DNA from: Leptospira hartskeerlii
Lineage (GTDB): Bacteria; Spirochaetota; Leptospiria; Leptospirales; Leptospiraceae
Reading direction: 5' to 3'
Assembly (NCBI RefSeq): GCF_002811475.1
Contig: NZ_NPDL01000007.1
Coordinates: forward strand, 62,001-126,000
Length of the DNA stretch: 64,000 nt
Positions 18,483-29,468 of the stretch are shown in pieces. The position numbers were made by a program, and so were the translations under genes. Under the pieces are notes generated by a model. The model worked only from the letters and a program-made list of their open reading frames with translations. It made no database searches and was not told the origin of the DNA. Numbering within the stretch: position 1 is the stretch's first letter; each line of letters starts with the position of its first letter.

Positions 18483-19300
18483 AAGAATACGCTCACCATT
18501 AAACCGAAATGGAAAAATTCAGTATCTACTTTATTGTAATAATACGGGTTATTCAACCTAGGGTCTACAGTAGGACCTATGTAAGGATACTTTGTTTCCG
18601 CAGGAGAATTCAAATCCGATTCATAAATTTTATTATAATCCAGTCGTATCCCGATCCGGATCTTCTTCCCTGCCACAAAACTTGCCTCGAATCCTGCGTA
18701 TAATGTATCGTTCCAGCGGGAAGTGTTTGCAGGTCTTGCAACCACATAGGTTTCTCCGAATCCTGCCTTTAACATAAATGTGATCGGAAGTTCGAAAGGA
18801 AGTTTATAACAAAGAGCGGAATATACCGGGATGGTTGTAAGCGCTCTTTCCGATCTGGACAAATAATTGGAATAAGAGGCTCCTACTTCCACATAAAAGA
18901 TCCATGGCCAAGGAACTCTATAGAAAAATCCGCCACCCAAGGTGGTATCCAAATATTTCTGAGCCTCTGATCCAGGGAATGGATTAGAAGCGCCAACCCA
19001 TGCGCCGATTTCCGGTTTTCTATTATCATAGAATGTAGGAAGTTCTTCCTCTAATTCTTCGTCGTCAGTGCCGTCTTTTTTGTCGGAGCGAGAAAGTCCG
19101 GAAGAAGGTAAATTTCCGCCTGCCTGTGCAAGGATCAATTCTCCATTCTTAAAACTATTTCCTATCTTGTTAAAATCCATAGGAGGAGAAACCGGGTTTC
19201 CTCCCAGATATTTTACAGCTTTATTATCCACTTGGTCGGGATAAGAGAATGTTTGTGCCCATGGAAAAAGTAAAAATGCGATCGGCAGTAGTTTTTTCAT
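18479..19300 (-). CDS. outer-membrane beta-barrel protein
   Basis: This 273-residue protein has a signal peptide (LPIAFLLFPWAQTFS). A Lys/Asp/Glu-rich region at about 65-95 (DKKDGTDDEELEEELP) is followed by amphipathic strands (GGGFFYRVPWPWIFYVEVGASYSNY and similar) and a C-terminal strand ending FGLMVSVFL, as in small barrels. No named family. It overlaps truA by 4 bp upstream and the lipoprotein by 4 bp downstream, suggesting that the barrel and lipoprotein work as a pair. Confidence 0.7.
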   Translation of the reverse strand: MKKLLPIAFLLFPWAQTFSYPDQVDNKAVKYLGGNPVSPPMDFNKIGNSFKNGELILAQAGGNLPSSGLSRSDKKDGTDDEELEEELPTFYDNRKPEIGAWVGASNPFPGSEAQKYLDTTLGGGFFYRVPWPWIFYVEVGASYSNYLSRSERALTTIPVYSALCYKLPFELPITFMLKAGFGETYVVARPANTSRWNDTLYAGFEASFVAGKKIRIGIRLDYNKIYESDLNSPAETKYPYIGPTVDPRLNNPYYYNKVDTEFFHFGLMVSVFL

Positions 19301-20124
19301 CTGGAAACTCCGCCGAATTCTTTCCTGCTTTGGTACATACGATCAATCTGAGGGAAAGAATCGTAGTACGCTTTTAGAAAATACAATCCGTAAGGGGGGA
19401 GGGTGATCCCTGCTATGGTTCTATCTTTGGAAGAAAGTATTTTCAATATATTCGTCTCTTTGCGCTTCTCTATCGCTATTTCAAAAAGTGTTCCGGTCAG
19501 GATCCGGACCATATTATGGAGGAAACCGTTTGCCTTGATCCGTAAACGAAGAAGTCCGGGCTCTTCTTCACTTTCTAAAAGGCTCGCATCATAGATGACC
19601 CGAGTTGTGCTCCTACGGTTCCGCATCGAAGTGGCTTTTGCCAGACTTCTAAAGTCATGCTCTCCCTTTAGTAGTTCCAGTTCTTCTCTTAAGCGGGAAA
19701 CGTCAATCCGATGTTGGTACCAGAATGCTCTGTTTTTCCAAACAGGTCTTGGGAACCTTGCATTCACTAAAAGGTATTCATATTCTCTTGCAGTACAGGA
19801 AAACTGAGAATTAAAATTGAAGGGAACTTCTGTGATCTCATGAATTGCCAGACCCCGGTCGGTGAGCGCATTCATTCCAAGTAGGAACTTCGACAGGTTG
19901 GGAATAGGAGAATCAGTCTTAAAGTTTACGATCATTCCCCTTGCATGAACTCCAGTGTCTGTTCTTCCCGCGCCCCAGATCCTGGTTTCTTTTTTTAGAA
20001 GAACTTCCAACGCCTTTTCTATTTCTTCCTGAACTGTGGGAGATTGTTTCTGGCTTTGGTATCCGAAAAAACATCCACCATCGAATTCTATCAGTAGGGC
20101 ATAGTTTCTAGGATCTTCTGTCAT
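19297..20124 (-). CDS. truA: tRNA pseudouridine(38-40) synthase
   Basis: This 275-residue enzyme converts U38-U40 in the tRNA anticodon arm to pseudouridine. The N-terminal strand YALLIEFDGGCFFGYQSQ is followed by GAGRTDTGVHARG (about 56-68), which contains the catalytic Asp. The second half carries RAFWYQH and the RIKANGFLHNMVRILTGTL segment that is conserved in TruA. Length is normal for the family. It is the first gene of the operon that continues with the barrel protein. Confidence 0.95.
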   Translation of the reverse strand: MTEDPRNYALLIEFDGGCFFGYQSQKQSPTVQEEIEKALEVLLKKETRIWGAGRTDTGVHARGMIVNFKTDSPIPNLSKFLLGMNALTDRGLAIHEITEVPFNFNSQFSCTAREYEYLLVNARFPRPVWKNRAFWYQHRIDVSRLREELELLKGEHDFRSLAKATSMRNRRSTTRVIYDASLLESEEEPGLLRLRIKANGFLHNMVRILTGTLFEIAIEKRKETNILKILSSKDRTIAGITLPPYGLYFLKAYYDSFPQIDRMYQSRKEFGGVSR

Positions 20125-20182
20125 AGTCTGGAAAGAAAGTGGGATGGAATAAGACTAAGGGGAGAAGATAGAGACAATTCTC

Positions 20183-21109
20183 TTATTTTTCTCCGCCCAT
20201 TTCCTCTATGATCTTATTGTATTCGTCATAGAGTTCTTTGGCCATATCGATGATGACGGACGGTTTGGACTTGGACGCCTTACCTGAGCCGTACAATCTA
20301 GAAAGAGTTCTTTTGGCACGGATCAGAAGATTCAGTTTAGAGGCTGCATCCGATGCGAGTTCTTCCTTGAACTTCATTGTGAGATAAGCGGAAAGATAGA
20401 TGACTCCGTCAAATCCCCAGTTTTTGTCCGTATCTGGTCCGAGTAGATAAGAAGCTGCATCCACCGGCTCTGAACCGGATTGCATGATTTCCATTGTGTC
20501 CGTGTACCAGCCTGCGGATTTTTGGTAGAGAAGGTCCCGGATCTTGTCGTAACCCATACCTGGAAACTCAGTGTTCACGTCATCGAAGTACCAGGCACCT
20601 CTGACTGCGCAGACAGCCTTTTTAGGTGTAGGAGCTACTGTCACTTTTCTGGACTGGTAGCATTCAATTGCTAAAAGATAAGATGCAGCACCTAAGATCA
20701 GGTTTCTTTCCTGGTAAAAATCAGTAGGTCCCATGATGGACTCAATATTTTTACGTCGGATCTCTGCGGATTCTCTCAATTTTGCGAGTTCGTCAGCATC
20801 CAGGCCGGACCAATCTTTAGGAAATGCAGTATAAAGACAACGGGGGCAAACATTTAGAACGTAATCATTCGGGGAAACCCTACCGAATTTTTTGTTTTTT
20901 TCATATAAGCGACGTAATTCCTGAGTGAGTTTGCCTGCAATTAGCCTTCCTCCCCCTTGGAACATACTTTCCCTTTGGTGGACCTCGCTGCAAATAGGGC
21001 AGACCGTATCCTCTTTGTTCCTAAACGAGATTTTTTTGCCTTGGGCTAATGCACTTGCTGTCATATGAAGAATTTCCGGAAAAATCGAGCCGGAAGCGTC
21101 AATTCTCAC
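20183..21109 (-). CDS. DUF2225 domain protein
   Basis: This 308-residue soluble protein has a Cys pair CPIC (about 37-40) and a second pair CPRC (about 92-95), probably one zinc site; the rest is helical with TPR-like character. This pattern is DUF2225, a family of unknown function widespread in Firmicutes and spirochaetes. The frame opens with GTG 21109; an ATG at 21064 is an alternative start and neither has a strong ribosome binding site. It lies 58 bp before truA on the same strand and may belong to its transcript. Confidence 0.75.
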   Translation of the reverse strand: MRIDASGSIFPEILHMTASALAQGKKISFRNKEDTVCPICSEVHQRESMFQGGGRLIAGKLTQELRRLYEKNKKFGRVSPNDYVLNVCPRCLYTAFPKDWSGLDADELAKLRESAEIRRKNIESIMGPTDFYQERNLILGAASYLLAIECYQSRKVTVAPTPKKAVCAVRGAWYFDDVNTEFPGMGYDKIRDLLYQKSAGWYTDTMEIMQSGSEPVDAASYLLGPDTDKNWGFDGVIYLSAYLTMKFKEELASDAASKLNLLIRAKRTLSRLYGSGKASKSKPSVIIDMAKELYDEYNKIIEEMGGEK

Positions 21110-21198
21110 CGTATTCTAACCGATAGACTAAGAAGAAAAGCACGATTTTCGGGTTGAACCCGGTCTTCTTAGGAAGATAGTAAGGAAAAGGTCCTCCA

Positions 21199-22308
21199 AT
21201 GAAAAAACTTCTCGTTTTCATGATTGCGATGTTAGTCGCCCCAGTTCTATTACACGGCGAAGCCGTTTCTATGAAATCGTATAAGAAGAGGATAGAGCTC
21301 TTAACCTATTTAAGAGCGATAGAGCCGGTCGTAAAAAATTATCCGGGAGAGGTAAAATCTTCCGGAACGGGTCAGGCCCAGGCGGATGGGGAGAGACTCG
21401 CGAAATATAAAGAACTAAAAAGATTGTACCAAGAAGGTCTTCTGTATTTCTTCGAAGGAAATTTCGTAAATTCTTATCGTAGATTTTTGGAATCCCAACT
21501 TGGAATGGAACTTCTTCTGGAAGAACTTTCGCAAGCGTATGTGGAAAGAACGGAAGAGATCCTAAAAACTGCGATCGAAAAGAAAAATCCGAACAATCCT
21601 ATGGATAGAGCGCTTGTGGATATTTCCGTAGAATATGGAAAAACAAGTTACATCCGTGCGGATATCAAGGAGAATAGAGAAGCTCCTACTACCCGCAGGA
21701 TGTACAACCCGAGAGAATTCCATTACGTTGTGAATAAATACACTATCGAAAAAAATATGGAGTTAGGTTATCAATTCTTGGGAGAAGCCAAGGAAGCTCG
21801 TAATAACGCACTTAAGATAGAAAAACATTTGGAGAAACACCAAAAACTCCAGCCTGAGCACAGAAAACATCGTATCGAAATGTATTTAGGAGCGATCAAT
21901 CTTTGTAGGGACGCAAGATCTAATGCGATGAATATTTTCAAACTCAAGTATCCTTATGATAACTACTATCTGCAAAGATCCGATGCTAAGACTGAAGAGA
22001 CCCGCAACGAGATTGGAGAGGTCACCCCAGGTGAAGTTGTTTCCGTAGAAGGAGTTACTTATGATTTCTCTACCAACCCTCTTGTCCGTGCGGATAATAG
22101 AATGAGTCCTGTATTCGATAAAAGAATTCCGGACGATTATCGTAGAGACGCTGTGGATATTTTAGGTAGAGTTTATGATGACGAGATCGACAATAAATTG
22201 TATCTGCGTTGGGATGCTGAGACTCGTAAAAAACTTCTGGGAGATAAAATTCCTCCGGGAGCTCAAAAGAGAAAACAAGCTGCAGCTGCAAGCCAGCCGA
22301 ATAAATAA
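21199..22308 (+). CDS. exported helical protein, unknown function
   Basis: This 369-residue protein has a signal peptide (LLVFMIAMLVAPVLLHGEA). The mature part is almost entirely charged helix (KKRIELLTYLRAIEPV, EELSQAYVERTEEILKTAIEKK, NNALKIEKHLEKHQKLQPEHRKHRIEMY) with an EGLLYFFEGNFVNSYRRFLES repeat-like segment resembling a TPR. The tail is basic and Ala/Gln-rich. No family is recognised. The gene is divergent from the DUF2225 gene and ends in a hairpin terminator. Confidence 0.7.
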   Translation: MKKLLVFMIAMLVAPVLLHGEAVSMKSYKKRIELLTYLRAIEPVVKNYPGEVKSSGTGQAQADGERLAKYKELKRLYQEGLLYFFEGNFVNSYRRFLESQLGMELLLEELSQAYVERTEEILKTAIEKKNPNNPMDRALVDISVEYGKTSYIRADIKENREAPTTRRMYNPREFHYVVNKYTIEKNMELGYQFLGEAKEARNNALKIEKHLEKHQKLQPEHRKHRIEMYLGAINLCRDARSNAMNIFKLKYPYDNYYLQRSDAKTEETRNEIGEVTPGEVVSVEGVTYDFSTNPLVRADNRMSPVFDKRIPDDYRRDAVDILGRVYDDEIDNKLYLRWDAETRKKLLGDKIPPGAQKRKQAAAASQPNK

Positions 22309-22335
22309 GATCTTTCCATTCTTCTGAAAAAATAA

Positions 22336-22369
22336 AAAGGCCTGTTTCCAAAAGGGAACGGGCTTTTTT
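22336..22369 (+). terminator. probable rho-independent terminator
   Basis: An AAGGCCTGTTTCC arm and a GGGAACGGGCTT arm pair with small bulges and are followed by a T6 run, 28 bp after the stop codon of the upstream gene. Confidence 0.65.
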
Positions 22370-22505
22370 ATTTACTATTCCTATTCTTCTTAAAGCGAAC
22401 ATCGTAAGTTATGTCCGAGAAGACTTATTGTATTCGTGTTTCTCCTTTTGAATACTTCTAAGAATTTGCTTTCCTTGTTCGGAGAGGTACTAAAGCATAG
22501 TTCGC

Positions 22506-23299
<794 letters not shown>

Positions 23300-23303
<4 letters not shown>

Positions 23304-24775
23304 TTAAAAGACTACTTATTGCAAACAGAGGAGAGATCTCTCTCCGCATCCAGAAAACCTGCAAGAGGTTGGGCATCGAGACCGTGGCGGTATATTCGGA
23401 TGCGGACAAAGATGCTCCGTTCGTAAAAGGTGCGGACTTTTCTTTTTATTTAGGAGAGTCGGAACCTTCTAAATCTTATTTAGTAATTCCTAATATATTA
23501 AAAGCAATTAAAGAAACCGGGGCAGATTCTGTGCACCCCGGTTATGGGTTCCTATCCGAGAAGGCCGAATTCGCAAGAGAACTCTCTAAGGCAGGGATTT
23601 CTTTCTTAGGTCCTAAACCCGAAACTGTGGATCTTATGGGAGACAAGATCAGATCTCGTGCTGCTATGGAAAAGGCGGGAGTTCCTGTTGTCCCAGGATA
23701 CGAAGGGGACTCCCAAGAACATCCAGTTTTACTAAAAGAAGCAGAGAGGATCGGATTTCCGATCATGATCAAGGCAAGTGCCGGCGGCGGTGGAAAAGGA
23801 ATGAAACGTGTCTTTTCCAAAGAAGAATTTTTGCCTGCATTAGAATCCGCTCAAAGAGAAGCAGGAAACGCTTTTGGGGACTCAAGAGTATTCTTAGAAA
23901 AGTATATTATAAATCCTAGACATATAGAAGTCCAAGTGTTCGGGGATTCTTCCGGAAAAGTGATCCATCTTTTCGAAAGAGAATGTTCCATCCAGAGAAG
24001 GCACCAAAAAGTAGTGGAGGAATCTCCCGCACCTAATTTGCCTTCCGAACTGAAACAAAAGATATGTGAAGTAGCTGTTAAGGCCGCTTCTTCCATTGGT
24101 TATATTGGTGCTGGAACAGTTGAATTCATTTTGGGAGAAGATGGAGCATTCTACTTCCTTGAAATGAATACAAGATTACAGGTAGAACATCCAGTTACTG
24201 AATCTGTAACCGGGTTTGATTTGGTGGAATGGCAGATCCGAATTGCAGAAGGTGTGAGTATTGAAAAACTCACAGGTGGAAAATCTCCAACTCAGAGCGG
24301 GCATGCGATCGAGGTTCGATTATATGCAGAAGATCCAGAGAATGAGTTCCTACCTTCTATCGGCAAGATAGAACTCGCCAGATTCCCAGAGGTCCAAAAC
24401 TTAAGAGTGGATTCTGGAGTAGTGACTGGCTCCGAAGTTTCCCTCTATTACGATCCGATGCTTGCGAAAGTGATTGGGATCGGAAAAACAAGAGAAGAAG
24501 CGCGTAAAAATCTGATCGCAGGCCTGGAAGAAACGATCGTATTCGGGCCGATCACAAACTTGAATTATCTAAAAGCGATTTTGGAACATTCTGAATTCGT
24601 AAAAGGCAACACCAATACTCATTTTTTAGAAAAACATAAAATAGTTTGGGAAGAATCCGGAGAAGAAAAAGAAGCGCTCATGAGAACCGCTTCTTTCCTC
24701 GCGAACCGTACAGTGAAAACTTCCTCCGTATGGGAGGCCGTCGGGCCGAACGGAGTTTGGGGAGAAATATCTTGA
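23300..24775 (+). CDS. acyl-CoA carboxylase biotin carboxylase subunit
   Basis: This 491-residue ATP-grasp enzyme carboxylates biotin using ATP and bicarbonate. The N-terminus (KRLLIANRGEISLRIQ) is classic biotin carboxylase. GYGFLSE follows near 77, the glycine-rich ATP loop SAGGGGKGMK lies at about 158-167, and the ERECSIQRRHQKVVEESP and EMNTRLQVEHPVTE motifs hold the catalytic residues. The C-terminal 45 residues extend beyond a minimal AccC. It starts at GTG, overlapping the stop of plsC, and overlaps the carrier gene (TTGA). It may serve acetyl-, propionyl- or methylcrotonyl-CoA carboxylase; no carboxyltransferase is nearby. Confidence 0.9.
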
Positions 24776-25251
24776 ACCGTTTGTTTCGACTTCAATGGAA
24801 AGAAAAAGAATATGTATTAGATCTGGGGGATTCTTCTTCCAGATTATTCGGTCCTGAAAAAAAATGGGAGTCACTTCTCACTCATTATTCTTGGACTGGA
24901 GAAGAAGATGGTTCTTATTCTTTGCCTGATGGAAGCGTAGCATTACTTAGAAGTGGAAAACTTTTCATCCACACTAAAGGAAAAACATTCCAATTTGCGA
25001 TCAAAGGAAGAGAAGCTTCGGATGCACAAGCTGCTTCCTTAGAGATTAAAAGCCCTATGCCTGGAAAGATCATCAAAGTAGAAGTGAAGTCCGGTGACTC
25101 TGTGAAAAAAGGGCAAACACTTGCAGTAGTGGAAGCAATGAAGATGGAGCACGCATTAAAGGCTGGAGCGGATGCAAATGTACAAGAAGTACTCGCGGGC
25201 CCAGGTGATATCGTTTCCCAAGACCAGTTGTTGATCCGATTGGCAGAATAA
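24772..25251 (+). CDS. biotin carboxyl carrier protein (biotin/lipoyl attachment domain)
   Basis: This 159-residue protein was started at TTG 24772, which overlaps the stop of the carboxylase gene in the same way as the two upstream junctions. An earlier GTG would run deep into that gene. Residues 1-75 resemble the beta-rich linker domain found in single-chain acyl-CoA carboxylases. The C-terminal 75 residues are a biotinyl domain with the EAMKMEH attachment motif (Lys is biotinylated) and the IKSPMPGKIIKVEVKSGD strand typical of BCCP. So the carboxylase and carrier, usually fused in alpha-subunits, are split here. Confidence 0.9.
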   Translation: MNRLFRLQWKEKEYVLDLGDSSSRLFGPEKKWESLLTHYSWTGEEDGSYSLPDGSVALLRSGKLFIHTKGKTFQFAIKGREASDAQAASLEIKSPMPGKIIKVEVKSGDSVKKGQTLAVVEAMKMEHALKAGADANVQEVLAGPGDIVSQDQLLIRLAE

Positions 25252-25273
25252 TAAATTTCCAAGTAAGTTTTAC

Positions 25274-25307
25274 ACTGAAATGTTTTCTGATACTGAAACA
25301 TTTCAGT
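25274..25307. promoter_or_regulatory. perfect 12-bp inverted repeat upstream of Omp85-like gene
   Basis: ACTGAAATGTTT and AAACATTTCAGT are exact complements separated by 10 nt. No T-run follows, and it lies about 170 bp before the ATG of the outer-membrane gene, so it is better read as an operator than as a terminator of the carrier gene. Confidence 0.5.
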
Positions 25308-25477
25308 ATTGTTAAAAATAAAATTCTTATTTCGAACAAGCGATATGATAATTTTGGAATGCGGTTCAAGTCGAAGCCGATGACCCTAGATCAAAAGAAA
25401 AGGTTCCCGGAATAAATTTGACATCGGTTTAGACGCTATTATACATTGCGAATTCCATAAAAAATTCCAGGTACTGC

Positions 25478-27001
25478 ATGAAGCATTTCCTTATTCGCAT
25501 AGGCATAATTGCTATATTGGCCTTTGTTTCGACTCAAAATATCTCCGCCGATCCAGGGCTCTTGGATGGTTGCGAAAAACCGCCCGAAAGAACGGATCTA
25601 CCGTTTTACATAAGTCCTAAAAGACAGCTTTGTAAAAAAGATCTTGAAAAGAAAAAAGAAGGTTGGTTCCCAACAGGACTTCCTCTTTTGAATTCGGATC
25701 CGAATACAGGTATCGGTTACGGAGTTCGTGTATTCGCATATAATAATGGAAAGAAAGAAGATCCATTTTTCGAATATACACCTTACAAATTTAGGATTTA
25801 CGCTCAATACTTCAATACCACAAAACAACGCCAATACCAGGATATCGCTTTCGATGCTCCTTACGTGTTCGGAACACAGTGGCGTTTGAGAGGAGAAGGT
25901 GTCTACGATGCTAACCCGAATACGTTATTCTTCGGTTTGGGAGAATCTTCTCTCCAAACTTTGAGTTATACGGATCGTAACCAAGACGGAGGCCAAGTTT
26001 TCACGAACGCAACTTTTGCGGATCAACAAAGGAACTTGGCATACACAAGGCCAGGAGGTCCTGGAGATCCGGTAGATATTAATGGTTCCGTATATAACGG
26101 ATTCCCTGCTCAAAACGGATTCAGAGTGACCGACTCTCAGTATAACCGATACAATTTGATCTCTCCTACAGCGATGCTTAGTGGAGAAAGATCTTATGTG
26201 GGAGGAACTGTTAGACTCGTTGCCGGACTTCGTATGTCCCAGAACATCATAAGGGCATTTGATGGAACTCTTGCGAACGCTTCAGATCCTTACTTAGATG
26301 GATTCGGGATCAATTCAGGCGGAAAGGCGATTAACGGTACTACTAAAATTACCGAAGATTATAACTCTGGAAAGATCTTAGGCTACCATGGCGGTATGGT
26401 AAATACACTTCGTCTGGGGGTAGTGTACGATACCAGGGACTTGGAGCCTGATCCAAACCAAGGTGTGTTTTTAGAAGCAACCTACGAAAGATCCGCAAAA
26501 ACTTTCGGATCAAATTTCGATTATTCCAAGTATTTCACTCAGGCAAAATTTTTCTGGAGCCCATTCCCAAGGGTATTCGATAAATTAGTTGTTGCTGGAC
26601 GAGGCGGTTTCTCTGTTACAGAGGGTGACGCACCATTCTTCGAATATAGAAATATGTGGGGAACAGAAGGTGTGATCTCCGGACTCGGTGGACGTACTAC
26701 ATTAAGAGGTTATAAACAAGACCGATTCGTGGGACGCGCAATGGGTTGGGGGAATATCGAATTACGTTGGAAGTTTGCGCAATTCAGCGTAGCCGGACAA
26801 CATTTCGCTTTGAACTTAGTTCCGTTTATGGATTTCGGAAGGATCTGGGATGACGAGCATAAGGCTGGTCTTAAAGATTATAAATTTTCTCGAGGTATCG
26901 GATTCCGGATTGCTTGGAACCAAACAACAATTATCATATTGGACTACGCGGTTTCCAGAGAAGATAAACAATTATTCGTAAACTTTAACCACGCGTTCTA
27001 A
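25478..27001 (+). CDS. Omp85-like outer-membrane beta-barrel protein, copy A
   Basis: This 507-residue protein has a signal peptide ending ISADP. A short N-terminal segment with two Cys (about 33 and 53) is followed by the [21 protein letters not shown] strand. The C-terminal barrel shows [33 protein letters not shown] (the Omp85 lid-lock motif type) and a closing strand ending NHAF with terminal Phe, as in bacterial surface-antigen domains. No POTRA repeats are visible. It probably sits in the outer membrane; substrate unknown. The downstream lipoprotein starts 10 bp after the stop and should be cotranscribed. A diverged paralogue lies at 27941. Confidence 0.8.
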   Translation: MKHFLIRIGIIAILAFVSTQNISADPGLLDGCEKPPERTDLPFYISPKRQLCKKDLEKKKEGWFPTGLPLLNSDPNTGIGYGVRVFAYNNGKKEDPFFEYTPYKFRIYAQYFNTTKQRQYQDIAFDAPYVFGTQWRLRGEGVYDANPNTLFFGLGESSLQTLSYTDRNQDGGQVFTNATFADQQRNLAYTRPGGPGDPVDINGSVYNGFPAQNGFRVTDSQYNRYNLISPTAMLSGERSYVGGTVRLVAGLRMSQNIIRAFDGTLANASDPYLDGFGINSGGKAINGTTKITEDYNSGKILGYHGGMVNTLRLGVVYDTRDLEPDPNQGVFLEATYERSAKTFGSNFDYSKYFTQAKFFWSPFPRVFDKLVVAGRGGFSVTEGDAPFFEYRNMWGTEGVISGLGGRTTLRGYKQDRFVGRAMGWGNIELRWKFAQFSVAGQHFALNLVPFMDFGRIWDDEHKAGLKDYKFSRGIGFRIAWNQTTIIILDYAVSREDKQLFVNFNHAF

Positions 27002-27011
27002 GGAAAAAGAA

Positions 27012-27698
27012 ATGAGAAGAATATATTATATCATAAGATCCTTATTTACCTTATTCGCGTTTAGTATGTTCGCGATGGGTTGTGAAGAGAAATTAGATCA
27101 TAGTCCTTACGGCTTTGCGGAAGAAGATAATAGCGATTTAATTGCGGGAGCGATCTTCTTCCAAAGTTTTACGAACAATGGAGATGGAACAACGTCAGAC
27201 AGTACAAGCGGTTTGATGTGGAAGACTTGTAGCCAAGGCCAAGTGTTCAATGGAAATGCGACTAGCTATAACTGTAGAGGCGCCAACGGAACACTTGCCA
27301 ATCCTAGTTCCTTCGGAGCAGCTGAGTTACAATACTGCAGTGTAGATCTGAATTCTTGTAATACCTTGGGACTTCCTCAAACACTTACAAATGTCTCTCC
27401 GATAGGGATTGCAGGCAGTTCGGAAGCATATGATTCTTGTGCGAACGATAACACAGGAGGTCATACGGATTGGCGAGTAGCTAGTTTCTTGGAGTTAAAA
27501 TATCTAAGTTCAAATAGTCGCAACTTCATGCTTCTGAAATTTCCGGATACAATAGAGTCTTTCTATTGGAGTTCGACAGCGAACGAACAAGATGCGTCGG
27601 GTAAAACAGCTAGATCAGTATCTTTTTCGAGAGATAAATTCGGAGACGACGATTCCTTTAGCAAGACCAGCAGATACTTTGTTCGCTGCGTAAGGTAG
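27012..27698 (+). CDS. DUF1566 (Lcl C-terminal) lipoprotein, copy A
   Basis: This 228-residue lipoprotein has a signal ending FAMGC (Cys at 24). The mature part has the DUF1566/Lcl C-terminal pattern: NNGDGTTSDSTSGLMWKTC, DWRVASFLELKYL and the final FYWSSTAN... SRDKF... YFVRCVR. These domains resemble C-type-lectin folds and occur on surface proteins. AAGGAAAAAG lies before the ATG. It follows the Omp85-like gene with 10 bp between and is almost identical to the copy at 29469 (about 12 differences over 687 bp, one changing an amino acid, S10C). Confidence 0.85.
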   Translation: MRRIYYIIRSLFTLFAFSMFAMGCEEKLDHSPYGFAEEDNSDLIAGAIFFQSFTNNGDGTTSDSTSGLMWKTCSQGQVFNGNATSYNCRGANGTLANPSSFGAAELQYCSVDLNSCNTLGLPQTLTNVSPIGIAGSSEAYDSCANDNTGGHTDWRVASFLELKYLSSNSRNFMLLKFPDTIESFYWSSTANEQDASGKTARSVSFSRDKFGDDDSFSKTSRYFVRCVR

Positions 27699-27713
27699 TT
27701 TACAAATTCATAA

Positions 27714-27739
27714 TGCCCTCGTTTTGCTAAACGGGGGCA
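27714..27739 (+). terminator. hairpin after DUF1566 copy A
   Basis: TGCCCTCGTTT and AAACGGGGGCA pair over 11 bp (one T-G) around TGCT, 16 bp after the stop. No strong T-run follows. Copy B has no equivalent hairpin, because it directly abuts nadB. Confidence 0.5.
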
Positions 27740-27940
27740 TACTTATATATCCCTTATATCTGGGTCGAAATCGTGTTTAACTAATGCATAGTTTGCTGGT
27801 TTTTTTATAACCATTGTGATGAAAGGGAACTTTTGCGTGATGAACGGGGTCATCAAAACTCTGATCCGAAATTTTCAATTGACATAAGCTATTGCTACTT
27901 CAATAACTAACGAACTTAAAATCTTAAATCCGGGGTGTAC

Positions 27941-29458
27941 ATGAGGATTAAGGAAATTAAATCGTTGGTGCTAGCGATTTGTTTTGTGGGAGGCGTTCTA
28001 GAATTAAACGCCCAAGATTTTATTCCTGAACCGGGATGCGAGAAGCCTGCTCCTCGTAAAAATTTACCGTTTCATATGGATACTTCTAAACAGCTCTGTT
28101 CAAAAGACCTGGCTGTCAAAAGGGAAGGCTGGTATCCAACCGGACTTCCTCTTATCAATTCTGATCCGCTTGAAGGAGTGGGTTTTGGTGTTCGCGCATA
28201 TGCCTATAATAATGGTCTGAAATCTGATCCGTTATTTGATTATACTCCTTATAGAGTAAGGTTTTTTGCTCAGTATTTTAATACGAGTAAGAATGCTCAA
28301 TACCATCAGCTCAGTTTGGATATGCCGTTTATTGCGAATACCCAATGGCGTCTTCGCGCGGATGCGTTTCTAACGATTACTCCTACCACTCTCTACTTTG
28401 GAATAGGGGAAGGTTCCCTAAAAACTCTGAATTATTATGACCGTAACCAGCCGGGCGGTGATTATTTCACGAACGCAACTTTTGCGGACCAACAGAGAAA
28501 TAATAGCTATTACAGACCTGGAGGTCCCCAGGATCCGGTCAACTTCGGCGGGAATACCTACTACGGAGTTCCAAGCCAGCCTGGATTCGTTGTGACCAAT
28601 AGAATGTACAACGGATACATTATCGAAACTCCAATGATCAATACGAGTACTGAGAGATCATTCTTCGGTGGAACGGTTCGTTTAGTTGCCGGGATGAAAA
28701 TTTCTGAAAATATTATCAGGACTTTTGATGGAAGAAAAGCGCAGGGTTATGATCCGGTTTTAGGTATGGATTACGGGGCATATGTGCCTAACGCCAAAAC
28801 CCGTCTGACTGAAGATGCACAAGCTGGAAAAATTTTAGGATATCACGGTGGATATGTAAACGCAGTTCGTCTTGCTTTAGTATATGATACTCGTGACTTC
28901 GAACCGGATCCGAATAGTGGGGTATTCTTAGAAGGAACCTTCGAAAAGAACAGCAAGGCTTTCGGGTCAGACTTCAATTTCCAAAAATACTTTGCTCAAG
29001 GAAAATTCTTCTGGAGTCCATTCCCGAAAGTTTTCGAAAAACTTGTTATCGCTTCTCGTTTTGGAGCAGGCTTATCAGAAGGTGATGTTCCATTCTTCGA
29101 ATACCGTAATATGTGGGGAACAGAAGGTTTGATCGGAGGACTCGGAGGTATTCGTACTATTCGTGGTTATAAACAGGACCGCTTCGTAGGAAGAATGATG
29201 GGCTGGGGTAATATCGAGGTGAGATGGAAATTCGGATCCTTAAAAGTAGGAGATGAATACTTTGCATTTAACTTAGTTCCTTTCATGGACTTCGGACGAG
29301 TTTGGGACGATGAGCATAAAGTCGGAACCAAGGGTTATAAATATTCACATGGTATCGGACTCAGGATCGCTTGGAACCAGGCTACGATCATTATGATCGA
29401 CTGGGCAAAATCAAAAGAAGACGAACAATTATTCGTAAACTTCAGCCACGCGTTCTAA
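27941..29458 (+). CDS. Omp85-like outer-membrane beta-barrel protein, copy B
   Basis: This 505-residue protein was started at ATG 27941, with GGGG just upstream; a GTG at 27935 is possible. It has a signal peptide ([18 protein letters not shown]). It is collinear with copy A along its whole length: [14 protein letters not shown], the YRPGGP loop, [33 protein letters not shown] and a C-terminal Phe. Substitutions occur in every block, so the two barrels are clearly diverged paralogues. The preceding 242-bp spacer holds the hairpin of the previous gene and probably its own promoter. The next gene begins 10 bp after the stop. Confidence 0.8.
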   Translation: MRIKEIKSLVLAICFVGGVLELNAQDFIPEPGCEKPAPRKNLPFHMDTSKQLCSKDLAVKREGWYPTGLPLINSDPLEGVGFGVRAYAYNNGLKSDPLFDYTPYRVRFFAQYFNTSKNAQYHQLSLDMPFIANTQWRLRADAFLTITPTTLYFGIGEGSLKTLNYYDRNQPGGDYFTNATFADQQRNNSYYRPGGPQDPVNFGGNTYYGVPSQPGFVVTNRMYNGYIIETPMINTSTERSFFGGTVRLVAGMKISENIIRTFDGRKAQGYDPVLGMDYGAYVPNAKTRLTEDAQAGKILGYHGGYVNAVRLALVYDTRDFEPDPNSGVFLEGTFEKNSKAFGSDFNFQKYFAQGKFFWSPFPKVFEKLVIASRFGAGLSEGDVPFFEYRNMWGTEGLIGGLGGIRTIRGYKQDRFVGRMMGWGNIEVRWKFGSLKVGDEYFAFNLVPFMDFGRVWDDEHKVGTKGYKYSHGIGLRIAWNQATIIMIDWAKSKEDEQLFVNFSHAF

Positions 29459-29468
29459 GGAAAAAGAA

